25,022 bases of DNA from the IMG/VR virus record IMGVR_UViG_3300032294_000107, positions 1 through 25,022 of that record, one strand, 5' to 3'. The DNA comes from a virus. The notes below the pieces were generated by a model. That model made no database searches. It was not told where the DNA came from and saw nothing but the letters and a program-made list of their open reading frames with translations. The position numbers were made by a program, and so were the translations under genes. Below, one piece after another: positions 1 to 8,089 of this stretch (position 1 is the first letter of the stretch; every line of letters starts with the position of its first letter).

Positions 1-430
1 CCATCAACGCACCGCGACCACCACCAAACGCACCTGCACGGGTCAGTGCCGTGCGGTTCTGAAGATTCTGAATCTGTGCCTGCCGACGAGCCTCATCAAT
101 CTGCGGGTTGAGCGCCGCTTCAAGGTAGGGGTTCATCAGTCGGCTGGCATCCTCCGCAGTGAATTGTTGTGGCGTGAACGCCTTCATCTGCTCGGTCGGG
201 ATGGTCAGTCCTGCGATGCCTTGAAATGCAGTCTCCTGTACGGGAGATGCACCGGCAGTCAGGGGGCCTTGGAAGGCTTGGTAATCTTGCCCGGCCAGTG
301 CTTGGCCACGGCCAAGCATCTCGGTGACGTATGGGCCTGCCCAGTTGGAGAGCGAGGATTCAGTGCCCGTTTGCTGGCCCACGCCAGTTGTAGCAGAGGC
401 AGCGGTGGTAGTGGTAGGTGCGGTGGCCAT
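1..430 (-). CDS. Conserved phage virion-associated protein, 3' end beyond window
   Basis: An ATG at 430 opens a frame that runs without a stop to the left edge, giving about 143 residues of a longer protein. A Shine-Dalgarno-like GAGGT lies about 7 bases upstream, and the previous gene stops only 8 bases before this start. The N-terminus is Thr/Ala-rich. It is followed by SNWAGPYVTEMLGRGQAL, a Gln/Pro-rich stretch, and near the edge a charged helix reading NPQIDEARRQAQIQNLQNRT followed by a Gly/Arg-rich turn. I recognise this pattern from uncharacterised proteins in late operons of environmental phages. No enzymatic motif is visible. Its place downstream of the giant ejection-type gene suggests a virion-associated or ejected role, which is inference. 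The gene is real with high confidence; the function is unknown. Confidence 0.75.
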   Translation of the reverse strand, partial: MATAPTTTTAASATTGVGQQTGTESSLSNWAGPYVTEMLGRGQALAGQDYQAFQGPLTAGASPVQETAFQGIAGLTIPTEQMKAFTPQQFTAEDASRLMNPYLEAALNPQIDEARRQAQIQNLQNRTALTRAGAFGGGRGALM

Positions 431-438
431 GTGTTACC

Positions 439-1422
439 TCATGCGGGCATAAATTTGTCGGGGTTGACCTGCTTGCCCTGCTTGGCCGTTCCGGTGCGTG
501 CTTTGCGCAGCCTGTCCATCATGGAATACAGGCGCTGCGCCCCGGCCTCGGAGTTCCCGTTGCCAAGGTGGCTCACAACGTCAGCAGGAATCACAAACTC
601 GCCGTGGCTCAACCGGGCCTCCTGTTTTCCATCAATTCGTGCTGGAATTTTATCAGCCATGCCATCTGTTGCGCCACCTAAATATCGACCTTGCGCCAGT
701 GCAGTGATACCTCCCGTCGCGTATTGGGGTACGGGTTTATCCTGAATGACACCTGATGCTGGGCGACCTTCACGGACGTTGGATGACTCCTCACCCTTCT
801 TCGCTGCTTCCGCAGTAGGGTCGGGACGGGCTTGGCGTGCGGGGTTGGCACGGTTGAGGGCTTCCAAGCCTGCGGCTTCTTCGCGTGCAGCAACACGTGC
901 GGTCTCAGCGGCTTCGCCCGGGGCGGCGTACTTCATCTGGGAGAAGTAGCGTTGGCCACCACTGCCGGGTCGGCGGTCAGGATCGTAGGTGCCGGGCGCG
1001 GCTTCACGCACCGCCTCATACTTAGGGATACCGCCTTGGTAGCCTACTTTGTCTTGGGGGCGGTTGGATTGGTAGAGGCCGTACAAGCCACCTGCGGCAG
1101 CGGCCACGTTGCGCCAATCGGTCTTGCCGTCTTTGGTAAACGCACCCTTGAGGGCATTGAACGCCGAAGTGCCAAGCCGGGACAGTAGGTTGCCAACGTC
1201 GAAACCGCCACCCCCGGTGTACCCGGTATCGGTAGACGGGGTAGACCCGATGATGTTGCCATCCAAGTCCATGATGAGGGTAGACCCGTCATCGAAGACC
1301 TGCGTGCGGGTGTAGTCCCCGATGGTGCCCGTACCGGACGTGTTGTCCAAAGGGCCTTGCAGTTGACCTACATCGCCCGTGTCGATGTACTCACCAGTGA
1401 TTTCGTCGTAGTAACCTGCCAT
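439..1422 (-). CDS. Conserved virion-associated protein with C-terminal DGMADKIPA/GEFVIPADVV domain
   Basis: This is a 327-residue protein. I chose the ATG at 1422 over a TTG two codons upstream because GAGGGG sits six bases before the ATG. The giant gene stops at 1425, just upstream. The N-terminal third is acidic and Gly/Thr-rich (GYYDEITGEYIDTGD). A short hydrophobic Ala/Gly segment follows, then a charged Ala/Glu/Arg-rich helix-prone middle. The last ~90 residues form the conserved part: YATGGITALAQGRYLGG, TDGMADKIPARIDGKQEARL, HGEFVIPADVVSHLGNG and a closing basic helix ending NPDKFMPA. I recognise this C-terminal module from proteins next to internal virion genes in short-tailed environmental phages, but know of no proven function. 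It carries the Tyr-Ala-x-Gly-Gly motif found in several neighbours. An ejected or head-internal role is inference from position. Confidence 0.8.
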   Translation of the reverse strand: MAGYYDEITGEYIDTGDVGQLQGPLDNTSGTGTIGDYTRTQVFDDGSTLIMDLDGNIIGSTPSTDTGYTGGGGFDVGNLLSRLGTSAFNALKGAFTKDGKTDWRNVAAAAGGLYGLYQSNRPQDKVGYQGGIPKYEAVREAAPGTYDPDRRPGSGGQRYFSQMKYAAPGEAAETARVAAREEAAGLEALNRANPARQARPDPTAEAAKKGEESSNVREGRPASGVIQDKPVPQYATGGITALAQGRYLGGATDGMADKIPARIDGKQEARLSHGEFVIPADVVSHLGNGNSEAGAQRLYSMMDRLRKARTGTAKQGKQVNPDKFMPA

Positions 1423-1424
1423 CT

Positions 1425-4400
1425 TCAACCCCTCAAAATTTTGAGCAATTCATCATTCACATCATCCATTTCGCCACGAACTGCACCGCCCTGTGCGTAG
1501 GGAGTAACAAACATCTGTTGTTGCGACGGATTGGCAAAAATGCTGCTCCAGTCATAAATGTACCCAATCTTGGCTGGATCGGCTGCTTTTACAGTAACTT
1601 GTTGCCCTCCAGCATCCCCAGACTGCCCCAGCATCTGCATCATGGTGTTCAGGTTGCCCAGACGCTGGGTCTTGAGCGCCGCCTGCTCGTTGGCTGCACG
1701 GGTGCGTGCTGCCTCATCCATGACCAGACGTTGGGTGGTACCAATCTCGCCAAAAATACCCGTTGGTGCCCACTTGGAACCCGGTGCGGGAAGGAACTTG
1801 AACGGTTGGTTCGGATCGGGCTGGCCCAAATCAGGCTGATTGGGGTCTGGGATATACCCCGGCTGCTGCGAGCGCAGCACGGTCTCAATGGCAATCTTGT
1901 CCTTCTGGTCGATTACCTTGTCGCCGTTGTAGTCCAGATTCGGGTCATAGGCACCCTGAGTCTCCAGCAGGTTGATGATGGCATCGAGGTCTTGCTGGGT
2001 GGCAGGTGTAGCCTTCTGGCCAACCGTGGTCTGAAGATCGCCGATCTTGGTGCCAAGACGCTGCTCGGTGTCGGAGATGGCCCGAGTGAGGGCTTCATCC
2101 CGGGCGATACCGGCTTTCTCGTACTCGGCTGCGCGGTCAAGGACTTCTTGCTTGGCCGTTGAGATGTCACCCTTCAGGGTGGCCTCGGTCTGACCAATCT
2201 TAGTCAGGATGTCGTCACGCGTGGTACCAAGTTGAGCAGCAACGTCGTCAACGGCGCGGCCAAGGGCCTCATCTCGGGAGATGCCAGCCTTCTCGTAGTC
2301 GGCCATGCGGTTGAGGATGTTGGTCTCAACATTCCCCAGCGCGGTCGCCATCTCCTCCTTGGCACCCTCGATCTCCTCAGACAAGCCGGTCTTGACCAAA
2401 CCCAACTCTTTGAGGATGGCGTCCTGCGACTCCGTGATCTTGGTGCCGAGGCTGGTCTCGACGTTGCCCACCTGAGTCTTCAGGTTGGCTTCCGTAGTGC
2501 CAATCTGCTTGAGCAGTTCGTCCTTGGTCGTGCCGAGGTTAGACGCCACATCACCGATGGCCTTGGACAGTGCCTCGTCGCGTGCGATACCCGCCTTCTC
2601 GTACTCAGCCATCTTGGTGTAGATGGCCGACTCGGCGTTCTTCAGTTGCGTCGAAAGATCACCAATCTGTTTGCCCAGTGCATCCGACGTGTCTTTGAGT
2701 TTGGTAGTGAAGTCAGCACCGAGGTCGGCGATCTTCACGCCAACATCTTTGAGCGCAAGTTCTGTGGCCTCTTGGTAGGTCTTACCCTGATCCATGAGTT
2801 CCTTGACCTTGGTGTCGAACGCAGTCTTCTGGTCGCCCAGTGCGGTCGTCAGCGTGGTCTGCACGTCACCGATCTTGGTGGTCAGGTCTTCCTGAACCTT
2901 GGTCAGCGCTTCGCTGTTACCCTTGACCGCCGCATCCAGCGCGGCCTTGAAGTCTTTGGAGACACCTGCTGAGGAGTCATCCACGATCTTCTGCACCTGT
3001 GCTTCGGTCAGCCCTGCGGCCTTGAGGTCAGCAATCGCCTTGTCGATGTCGCCAAAGCGACTCGTGTTGCCTTTCTGGGCGTCGCTGATAGCCGTCAGCA
3101 GTGCGTCCTTGGTGGCCCCAACCTCAGAAGATACCTTGCTGATGTCCACGCCGAGGTCGGACAACTGCGCGTTGAAGTCACGCTTGACGGTATCAATCGC
3201 GTCCAGCACTTCCTTGCTTGCAGTGCCTCCGGTGCCATCAGCCAGTGCGTCCAGTTGCTCGATGATCGAGTTGTACCGGGCGGTCGGGATGTAGGCTTCG
3301 GCCTTGCCAGCCAACTCCGATTCAGAGTACTGCCCAACGAACTTCTTGATGTCGTCCGCAGTGGGCTTCTTCAGCCCCAGCAACTCATACGCGGCTTTGA
3401 CTTCGCCCTCATCGACCATGCGGGGGTCAACATACGTACCGATGGCCGCAGCCTGCTGGGACTCATTGACCTGCCCAACGAACCGATTGACTTCGGCATC
3501 GGTCGGCTTGTACCCGAGGTCGGTGAGGTACTTGCGTGCCTCCTCAGCCGTGACTTGCCGGGGGTTCACATAGTCGCCAACAGCCTTGGTCTGATCGGCC
3601 TCAGCCTTGCTACCCACAAACGAACGAATCTCGTCTGCGGATGCGGTATACCCCCGCGACGTGAAGAACGACTTGGCCTCGTCGTAGTTGGTGGCCAACG
3701 GATCGAACTGTGCACGTGCAGCGGCAACCCCAGAGGCTTCGTCCTTCTGCCCGGCCAACTGTGCAGCCTGTTCATCAGTAATGGTGTAGCCTTCGGCAGC
3801 GGCAGCGGCCTTGACCTCACCCACATCCAGTACGCGAGGATCGACATACTGTTCAACCGCTCCAGCCAGATTGATGTTGGACGTTGCGCCAGTAAGGGCC
3901 TTCACATCAGCGTCGGTGTAGGCGAAGTCAGTGCGCTTGCCCAGTGCAGCCTCGGCCTCGGCGCTGCTGGTGTAGGACGCGTCAAACTTGGTGTTGAGCA
4001 GGTTGGCTTGCGTCACGTTGTCGGCCACACCCAGTTTGCTCAACTCAGAGGCAGCGGTCGCAGCGTTCGGCGCGTTGTTGATGGTGTTGGCCACCGTGGG
4101 ATTGGCCAGCAGAGCGTTGGAGATCACGTCGCCCGTGCGGGAACCAGCGTAGGCACCGCCAGCAATCGGGCCACCAGCAATCGCGCCGAAGGCGGCAGCG
4201 GCGGTGATGTTCCCAGCCACATCGCGGTTGGGGTCGAGTTTGTAGAGTTGGCCTTCGAGGAACGCTTGGATCACGCCTTCTTCGCCAGCCTCGGCCACAC
4301 CTTCCTTGATGGCAATCTTGGTGCCCGTCTTGGCAAAGTCGCCCAGCGATTGCAAGGCGTCGCCCAGTCCAGTGCCGGTTCTACCCAGCAGGGCCTTCTC

Positions 4401-6980
4401 GACGGCGGCACCGCCCACACCCATCGACACAGCAGTTGTACCGGCGGCAACCAGCGCACTGCGCTGTGCGATGTCAAGAGCAATCTTGTCAGCGTCAGCC
4501 GCAGACTTACCGGCTTTGATGGCCGTGGCGTAGGCTTCATCGTAGGCGCTCTTGGCAGAACCACCAGCAGACTCGATGATGTCCGTGGTCATGGCAGCAC
4601 TCAGGCCCGCACCTGCGCCGATCCGCGCAGCGACGGCTTCACCATACTTGAGGGCCAGCGTGGCACCCTTGGCACCTGCGGAGGCTACGCCACCGATCAG
4701 CAGCGGTGCAATTTCCTGCACGCCTTCGACACCGACGTACTCGGCCAAGAACTCCAGCGGGGCAGACTTGAACGCCCCATAGATGGCCTTGAGCGTGCCA
4801 CCCACACCCTTGGCGTCGCCGATCATTGACTGCATGTTCTTGATCGCGGCTTGGTACTCAGCGGTGTTTCCGGCCTTACCAATACCTTGCAGTGCATCGG
4901 CGAACTTACCCAGTGCAGTGTTCTTTGGGGCGTACCCGGCCAGCACGGAGATACCGTTGATGGACTCAAGGAAACCACCACCGGCTTTGATGACGTTGGC
5001 AGCGGTGTTGATGATGGTCGAGTTGCCGGTGCTCTTGGCCCAGTTGATAGTCGCCTTGGCAGCGTTGATGAAATACGAACCGAACGTCTTGTCGGTCTTC
5101 GGGTCTTGCTCCGCCGCGACCATCAACCGTTCGACATCGGAAGGCTGACGTTCCCGCACCCCGCTGACAATGATCGTCGGGAGTACATACACCATCTCCC
5201 CAGTAACGGGGTCAAAGCGTGACTTTCCTTGGCCGGTGTCTTTGTAGACCCAAACTGTGTTGCCATCTTTGGTGACATCTGAAGACGCAACACCCCGATT
5301 GACTTCATCCGGTGTGGCATACCGGAACCCGTCAATCATGTTGTATTTGCCGGGGGGTGGTAGTTTCCAACCGCCGTATATAAAGTCCGTGTTGACCTTG
5401 TACCCGTTCTGCGCAGACACCGGCAGCAGTTTGTCGGCCCCACCTGCATCCTTGACGAGTTGTGCCCCAGTGACGTTGTTGAGCGCCCCGAAGTTCTTGC
5501 CATAGTTCGCGTTGAGTCTTTCAACAATCTGAGCCTTATCGGCAGACGCAAGTTGGTTTACCGTAACGCCCTTGGCTGCGGCAACCTCGCCAATGATTCG
5601 GTTTCTTTCCGAAGCAATATACGGCTCTGCGGCCTTGTCGTTGGTAGCCAGCCCTTTGAACATACCTGTGGACAGGTAGTGTTCGTACACGTCAACATCG
5701 GCACCGAGGTTGTTGATCTCTCGATACTGCGCGGCGTTAAAGTTGGGATCAAGGGCGCTGACAAACGCTTGGTTGGAGTTGTCGGTAAACGTGCCGACAT
5801 TCTTGCCCAGCGCGGTGGACGCATCTTGCAGCGTCTTGCTGGCATCAGTAAATGTTTTTTCGAGCGGGGTGTACGCGGCCTTCAGTTCATCCAGTTTGGT
5901 CTTGTAGGTGTCCAACGTACCCTTGTTGTCTTCCCAATACTTGTTGTACTTGGTGACGTACTCATCCGCAGCCTTGGCAGCGGCGTTGACATTCTCAACG
6001 TATGCGTTAGCGCCTTCGGTATCCCCAGCGTCAACTTTGGCTTGCCAGATGGCTTTCTTATCGTTGTAGTCCTTGACCAACCGCTCATGCTCCGTCCCCA
6101 TGCCTTTGACGGTGTTGACGATGGCGTTGTACTTGTCGGCGTAGTAGGTCTGCGACTCGTAGTTAGACTGGATGGCGTTTTGGGCGTCCTGCGCAGCGGC
6201 GTATTTGGCCTGCGTGGCCGCAACATCTTTTTTCAACTGTTCACGGGCAATTCCGTCGAACAGGTTCTTGGCTAGGATGTCCGCAGACTTATTGATGAGC
6301 GCCCGTTGAGCGGCTTCTCCGACGTTCTTGTTTTGAAGGGCCGCAGTGAGCGCACCAGACAGAGTGCCAGTGACCAGTTGAACCACATCCTTGTTGGCCG
6401 TGTCTGCCAACACCGTGGACGAGCCGGGGATCGACTTGATGGCACTGTCCAGAATGCCGGTAGAAGTAATCAGAGATTGCGCTACCGCTGAGGGGACGTT
6501 GCCCCCAGTGACTGCTGCACGTGCCGTGGCTGTAACCGCAGCCTGCACAGGTTTGGGTAGGTCTTTGAACCCCGGGATGTTGCCGAGCACCGCGCCTGCG
6601 GAAGACGCAAAACCCGCGATAGCCCCGGTCTCAAGGTCTTGGCCGCGCACCACGGCTTGCGCAACGCCTGATGCGACGTTACCGACAATCGTACCAGCGA
6701 GCGTACTCCCCGTGGCTGACGCCACGGACGTACCCACAACATCTCCGACGTAGCCGCCCACGTAGGTGGCCACACCACCTACCACGGCTGACTTTAAGAC
6801 ATCTGAGACGCTACCCCCCTGCGCGGCGGTGATCGTGCCTGCAATGATACCGGTACCGATGGCGGTAGCAGCGGCGGTTGAAACAGTTGCACCAATCAGC
6901 GTGGCGGCAACCGCCGTACCAATGGTCGCAGCAACACCCGTAGCGGCGGCAGCAACAAGGACGACTGCGGCTACAGGCAT
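1425..6980 (-). CDS. Giant internal virion / DNA-ejection-type protein (1851 aa)
   Basis: This is by far the largest gene in the window. Residues 1-130 are a long Ala/Gly/Val/Thr-rich hydrophobic region with few charges, able to insert in or cross membranes. Residues ~240-400 are charged and helical, rich in Lys, Tyr and Asn. A second Ala/Gly-rich hydrophobic stretch lies around 750-960. About four degenerate 46-residue repeats (~1040-1240) carry YVDPR and FVGQ signatures. A long coiled coil (~1270-1660) holds three copies of YEKAGI(A/S)RDEAL. An EF-hand-like loop is at 1683-1694, and the C-terminus has PYAQGGAVRG and an acidic tail. The size, hydrophobic plus coiled-coil layout and place after the nozzle gene resemble ejected proteins of short-tailed phages. 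No lytic transglycosylase motif was seen. A tape-measure role is the alternative, less likely without tail-tube genes. Start: ATG two bases after the previous stop, with TTGGAG upstream. Confidence 0.8.
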   Translation of the reverse strand: MPVAAVVLVAAAATGVAATIGTAVAATLIGATVSTAAATAIGTGIIAGTITAAQGGSVSDVLKSAVVGGVATYVGGYVGDVVGTSVASATGSTLAGTIVGNVASGVAQAVVRGQDLETGAIAGFASSAGAVLGNIPGFKDLPKPVQAAVTATARAAVTGGNVPSAVAQSLITSTGILDSAIKSIPGSSTVLADTANKDVVQLVTGTLSGALTAALQNKNVGEAAQRALINKSADILAKNLFDGIAREQLKKDVAATQAKYAAAQDAQNAIQSNYESQTYYADKYNAIVNTVKGMGTEHERLVKDYNDKKAIWQAKVDAGDTEGANAYVENVNAAAKAADEYVTKYNKYWEDNKGTLDTYKTKLDELKAAYTPLEKTFTDASKTLQDASTALGKNVGTFTDNSNQAFVSALDPNFNAAQYREINNLGADVDVYEHYLSTGMFKGLATNDKAAEPYIASERNRIIGEVAAAKGVTVNQLASADKAQIVERLNANYGKNFGALNNVTGAQLVKDAGGADKLLPVSAQNGYKVNTDFIYGGWKLPPPGKYNMIDGFRYATPDEVNRGVASSDVTKDGNTVWVYKDTGQGKSRFDPVTGEMVYVLPTIIVSGVRERQPSDVERLMVAAEQDPKTDKTFGSYFINAAKATINWAKSTGNSTIINTAANVIKAGGGFLESINGISVLAGYAPKNTALGKFADALQGIGKAGNTAEYQAAIKNMQSMIGDAKGVGGTLKAIYGAFKSAPLEFLAEYVGVEGVQEIAPLLIGGVASAGAKGATLALKYGEAVAARIGAGAGLSAAMTTDIIESAGGSAKSAYDEAYATAIKAGKSAADADKIALDIAQRSALVAAGTTAVSMGVGGAAVEKALLGRTGTGLGDALQSLGDFAKTGTKIAIKEGVAEAGEEGVIQAFLEGQLYKLDPNRDVAGNITAAAAFGAIAGGPIAGGAYAGSRTGDVISNALLANPTVANTINNAPNAATAASELSKLGVADNVTQANLLNTKFDASYTSSAEAEAALGKRTDFAYTDADVKALTGATSNINLAGAVEQYVDPRVLDVGEVKAAAAAEGYTITDEQAAQLAGQKDEASGVAAARAQFDPLATNYDEAKSFFTSRGYTASADEIRSFVGSKAEADQTKAVGDYVNPRQVTAEEARKYLTDLGYKPTDAEVNRFVGQVNESQQAAAIGTYVDPRMVDEGEVKAAYELLGLKKPTADDIKKFVGQYSESELAGKAEAYIPTARYNSIIEQLDALADGTGGTASKEVLDAIDTVKRDFNAQLSDLGVDISKVSSEVGATKDALLTAISDAQKGNTSRFGDIDKAIADLKAAGLTEAQVQKIVDDSSAGVSKDFKAALDAAVKGNSEALTKVQEDLTTKIGDVQTTLTTALGDQKTAFDTKVKELMDQGKTYQEATELALKDVGVKIADLGADFTTKLKDTSDALGKQIGDLSTQLKNAESAIYTKMAEYEKAGIARDEALSKAIGDVASNLGTTKDELLKQIGTTEANLKTQVGNVETSLGTKITESQDAILKELGLVKTGLSEEIEGAKEEMATALGNVETNILNRMADYEKAGISRDEALGRAVDDVAAQLGTTRDDILTKIGQTEATLKGDISTAKQEVLDRAAEYEKAGIARDEALTRAISDTEQRLGTKIGDLQTTVGQKATPATQQDLDAIINLLETQGAYDPNLDYNGDKVIDQKDKIAIETVLRSQQPGYIPDPNQPDLGQPDPNQPFKFLPAPGSKWAPTGIFGEIGTTQRLVMDEAARTRAANEQAALKTQRLGNLNTMMQMLGQSGDAGGQQVTVKAADPAKIGYIYDWSSIFANPSQQQMFVTPYAQGGAVRGEMDDVNDELLKILRG
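1899..1934 (-). other. EF-hand / dockerin-like calcium-binding loop in the giant protein
   Basis: Residues 1683-1694 read DYNGDKVIDQKD. This places Asp1, Asn3, Asp5, Ile8, Asp9 and Asp12 as in a 12-residue EF-hand loop, with a helix-like KIAIETVL stretch after it. Glycine, usual at position 6, is replaced by Lys, but Gly4 is present as in dockerin loops. Calcium binding is inferred from the motif alone. A single loop without a paired second hand may be structural rather than regulatory. Confidence 0.55.
2060..2620 (-). repeat. Three copies of a YEKAGI-RDEAL coiled-coil repeat
   Basis: Within the giant gene, the residue string YEKAGI(A/S)RDEAL occurs three times. The matching DNA lies near 2096-2130, 2269-2305 and 2576-2612. 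Each copy is followed by a helix of the form AI.D....LGT, and two continue into TT(K/R)D(E/D)(I/L)L..IG.TEA.LK. Copy spacing is unequal (about 170 and 307 bases), so this is a modular coiled-coil duplication rather than a strict tandem array. Codons for the core differ at synonymous sites, so the copies are not recent. Confidence 0.75.
3265..3870 (-). repeat. Four degenerate ~46-residue repeats in the giant protein
   Basis: Four consecutive units each contain a (Y/F)(V/D)(D/N)P(R/L) start, an acidic helix with (G/A)EVKAA or similar, a GYT/GYK/GLK turn with T(D/A)(A/D)E or similar, and an FVGQ/FVGS/LAGQ end. For example, one unit has YVNPRQVTAEEARKYL and then KPTDAEVNRFVGQ. The units correspond to residues ~1040-1240. 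They look like small helical bundles in tandem. I know similar repeats from large virion proteins of environmental phages, but not a demonstrated role. Confidence 0.7.
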
Positions 6981-6981
6981 T

Positions 6982-7422
6982 TCAGAACTCCAAGTAGTAG
7001 GCGGTGTAAGTCTTGCCGTCTTCGGGCATCGTCACTTGCCGTTTCTGGAACGGCAGGCGCGACCGCTTGGCCACCATCTCGTATCGGTTGTCGTCGGCGT
7101 AGGTGTACGCCACTCGGACGCCGATGCCTTTGAGGTACTGCACCAGCATGACGAAGTTCTTGGCCAGCGAGGAGACAGTCTCATCGACCGCCATGGTGTG
7201 CACCTCCACCATGCGCTTGCCCTTGACCATTACGAGGAACAAGGTATTCCCTAAGTGCACAAGACGGATGCCGTCCTTCTGCACAAGAGCGGCCAGCCCA
7301 CTGAGCATGCGGTTGGTTTCTTCCTCGTTTCCTCCCGTCTGTTGACGGAAGTACTCCGTGGCGATGCGCATGATCTCTTTGCCTTCGTCCTCTGCCACTG
7401 CGTATTTATCTTTATCAGCCAT
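6982..7422 (-). CDS. Conserved phage protein of unknown function (146 aa)
   Basis: This 146-residue soluble protein starts at an ATG six bases after a GGAG. Its stop lies one base before the giant gene's start, so the two are probably translationally coupled. The N-terminal ~45 residues are acidic and helical (EDEGKEIMRIATEYFRQQ). The rest alternates strands and helices: RLVHLGNTLFLVMVKGKRM, VEVHTMAVD, a helix SLAKNFVMLVQYLKGIG, then VRVAYTYADD and YTAYYLEF. That strand-helix-strand pattern, with a central helix after VHTMAVDE, is reminiscent of a degenerate GNAT acetyltransferase fold as in some T7-type virion proteins. I see no acetyl-CoA loop (R/Q-x-x-G-x-G/A), so enzymatic activity is not supported. 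Its place between nozzle-like and giant proteins suggests a virion or ejection accessory. Confidence 0.75.
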   Translation of the reverse strand: MADKDKYAVAEDEGKEIMRIATEYFRQQTGGNEEETNRMLSGLAALVQKDGIRLVHLGNTLFLVMVKGKRMVEVHTMAVDETVSSLAKNFVMLVQYLKGIGVRVAYTYADDNRYEMVAKRSRLPFQKRQVTMPEDGKTYTAYYLEF

Positions 7423-7432
7423 TGTGTTCTCC

Positions 7433-8089
7433 TTACACCGCGCTCACAAACGTAAGTGTAGCGACAACAGAGGGAATTGAGGGCATTGCGAACGGGGTTG
7501 TTTGTGCGGGGTAGGCTTCCATCGCAACCGCAGTGTTGTTTACCGCAGCAAACAACTTCACAAAATCCCCGGGGGCAAGTTGCACGTAAAAATTCGCCGC
7601 TGCAATGGCGTGGCCGTCTACAGAACCGTGCCGAGACACAACGGAAAACTGACTCGCCGTCCCAACCGCATCGGTGTCGTTGACCCTTAGCCAAATCCAA
7701 GCGTCGTGTATCTGAGAATCTGTGTTGCGCCACTGCACGCTGAACTGATAGTTGTAGATGCCACCCACCTCGATACCAATACCGTTCGTCCCATCGTTGG
7801 TACATGCGGACAGATAGTCGTTCTGGTCGAACGTGATCTCAGTAGCCGTATTGGCGGTAAACGTCCTATCCGTTGTACGCTGAATTGAGGCGTAGGGAAA
7901 GTACAGGTTGGAACCGCCCGGCGCAACGTCTGCCAACGGAGGGCTGATCAGCGCATTGAAGGACTGCGTGAGGCGGTTGTAGAACAGCCGCTGGACGTTG
8001 TTGAGTTGATCTTGGTACGGACGGTCATACTGCTCCCGCGCCTGCGGGAGGGCAGGCGGCGCGATCTTCTGGAGCAGCGGTGCGCTCAT
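7433..8089 (-). CDS. Virion structural protein, N-terminal helix plus jelly-roll-like domain
   Basis: This is a 218-residue protein whose ATG overlaps the stop of the upstream 701-residue gene (ATGA). Residues ~15-50 (REQYDRPYQDQLNNVQRLFY) form a charged amphipathic helix, a likely anchor. From ~65 onward the sequence is beta-rich with alternating hydrophobic and polar residues: TFTANTATEITFDQN, IYNYQFSVQWRN, DAWIWLRVN, NFYVQLAPGDFVKLFAAVNN. The 'Y.FS.QW.N' and 'W.RVN' strands and the 'L.PGD.V.L' turn resemble TNF/C1q-like jelly-roll domains common in phage tail or head-surface proteins. That is a fold guess from the strand pattern. No catalytic motif is seen. Position after the nozzle-like gene suggests a tail-tip or small fibre component. 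Confidence 0.75.
   Translation of the reverse strand: MSAPLLQKIAPPALPQAREQYDRPYQDQLNNVQRLFYNRLTQSFNALISPPLADVAPGGSNLYFPYASIQRTTDRTFTANTATEITFDQNDYLSACTNDGTNGIGIEVGGIYNYQFSVQWRNTDSQIHDAWIWLRVNDTDAVGTASQFSVVSRHGSVDGHAIAAANFYVQLAPGDFVKLFAAVNNTAVAMEAYPAQTTPFAMPSIPSVVATLTFVSAV

Noticed and set aside
3255-4829. 524-codon open frame on the plus strand opposite the giant gene
   Set aside because: It lies wholly inside the 1851-residue gene, has no ribosome site, and its Gly/Val/Arg composition is a mirror of Ala/Lys/Asp-rich coding on the other strand.
6982-7422. 146-residue protein considered as a functional GNAT acetyltransferase
   Set aside because: The strand-helix pattern is suggestive, but the acetyl-CoA binding loop signature is not visible.
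7251-7805. 184-codon minus-strand frame overlapping two genes in another frame
   Set aside because: It overlaps the 146- and 218-residue genes, both with good starts and conserved patterns, and its Arg/Cys/Trp-rich product looks like an out-of-frame reading.
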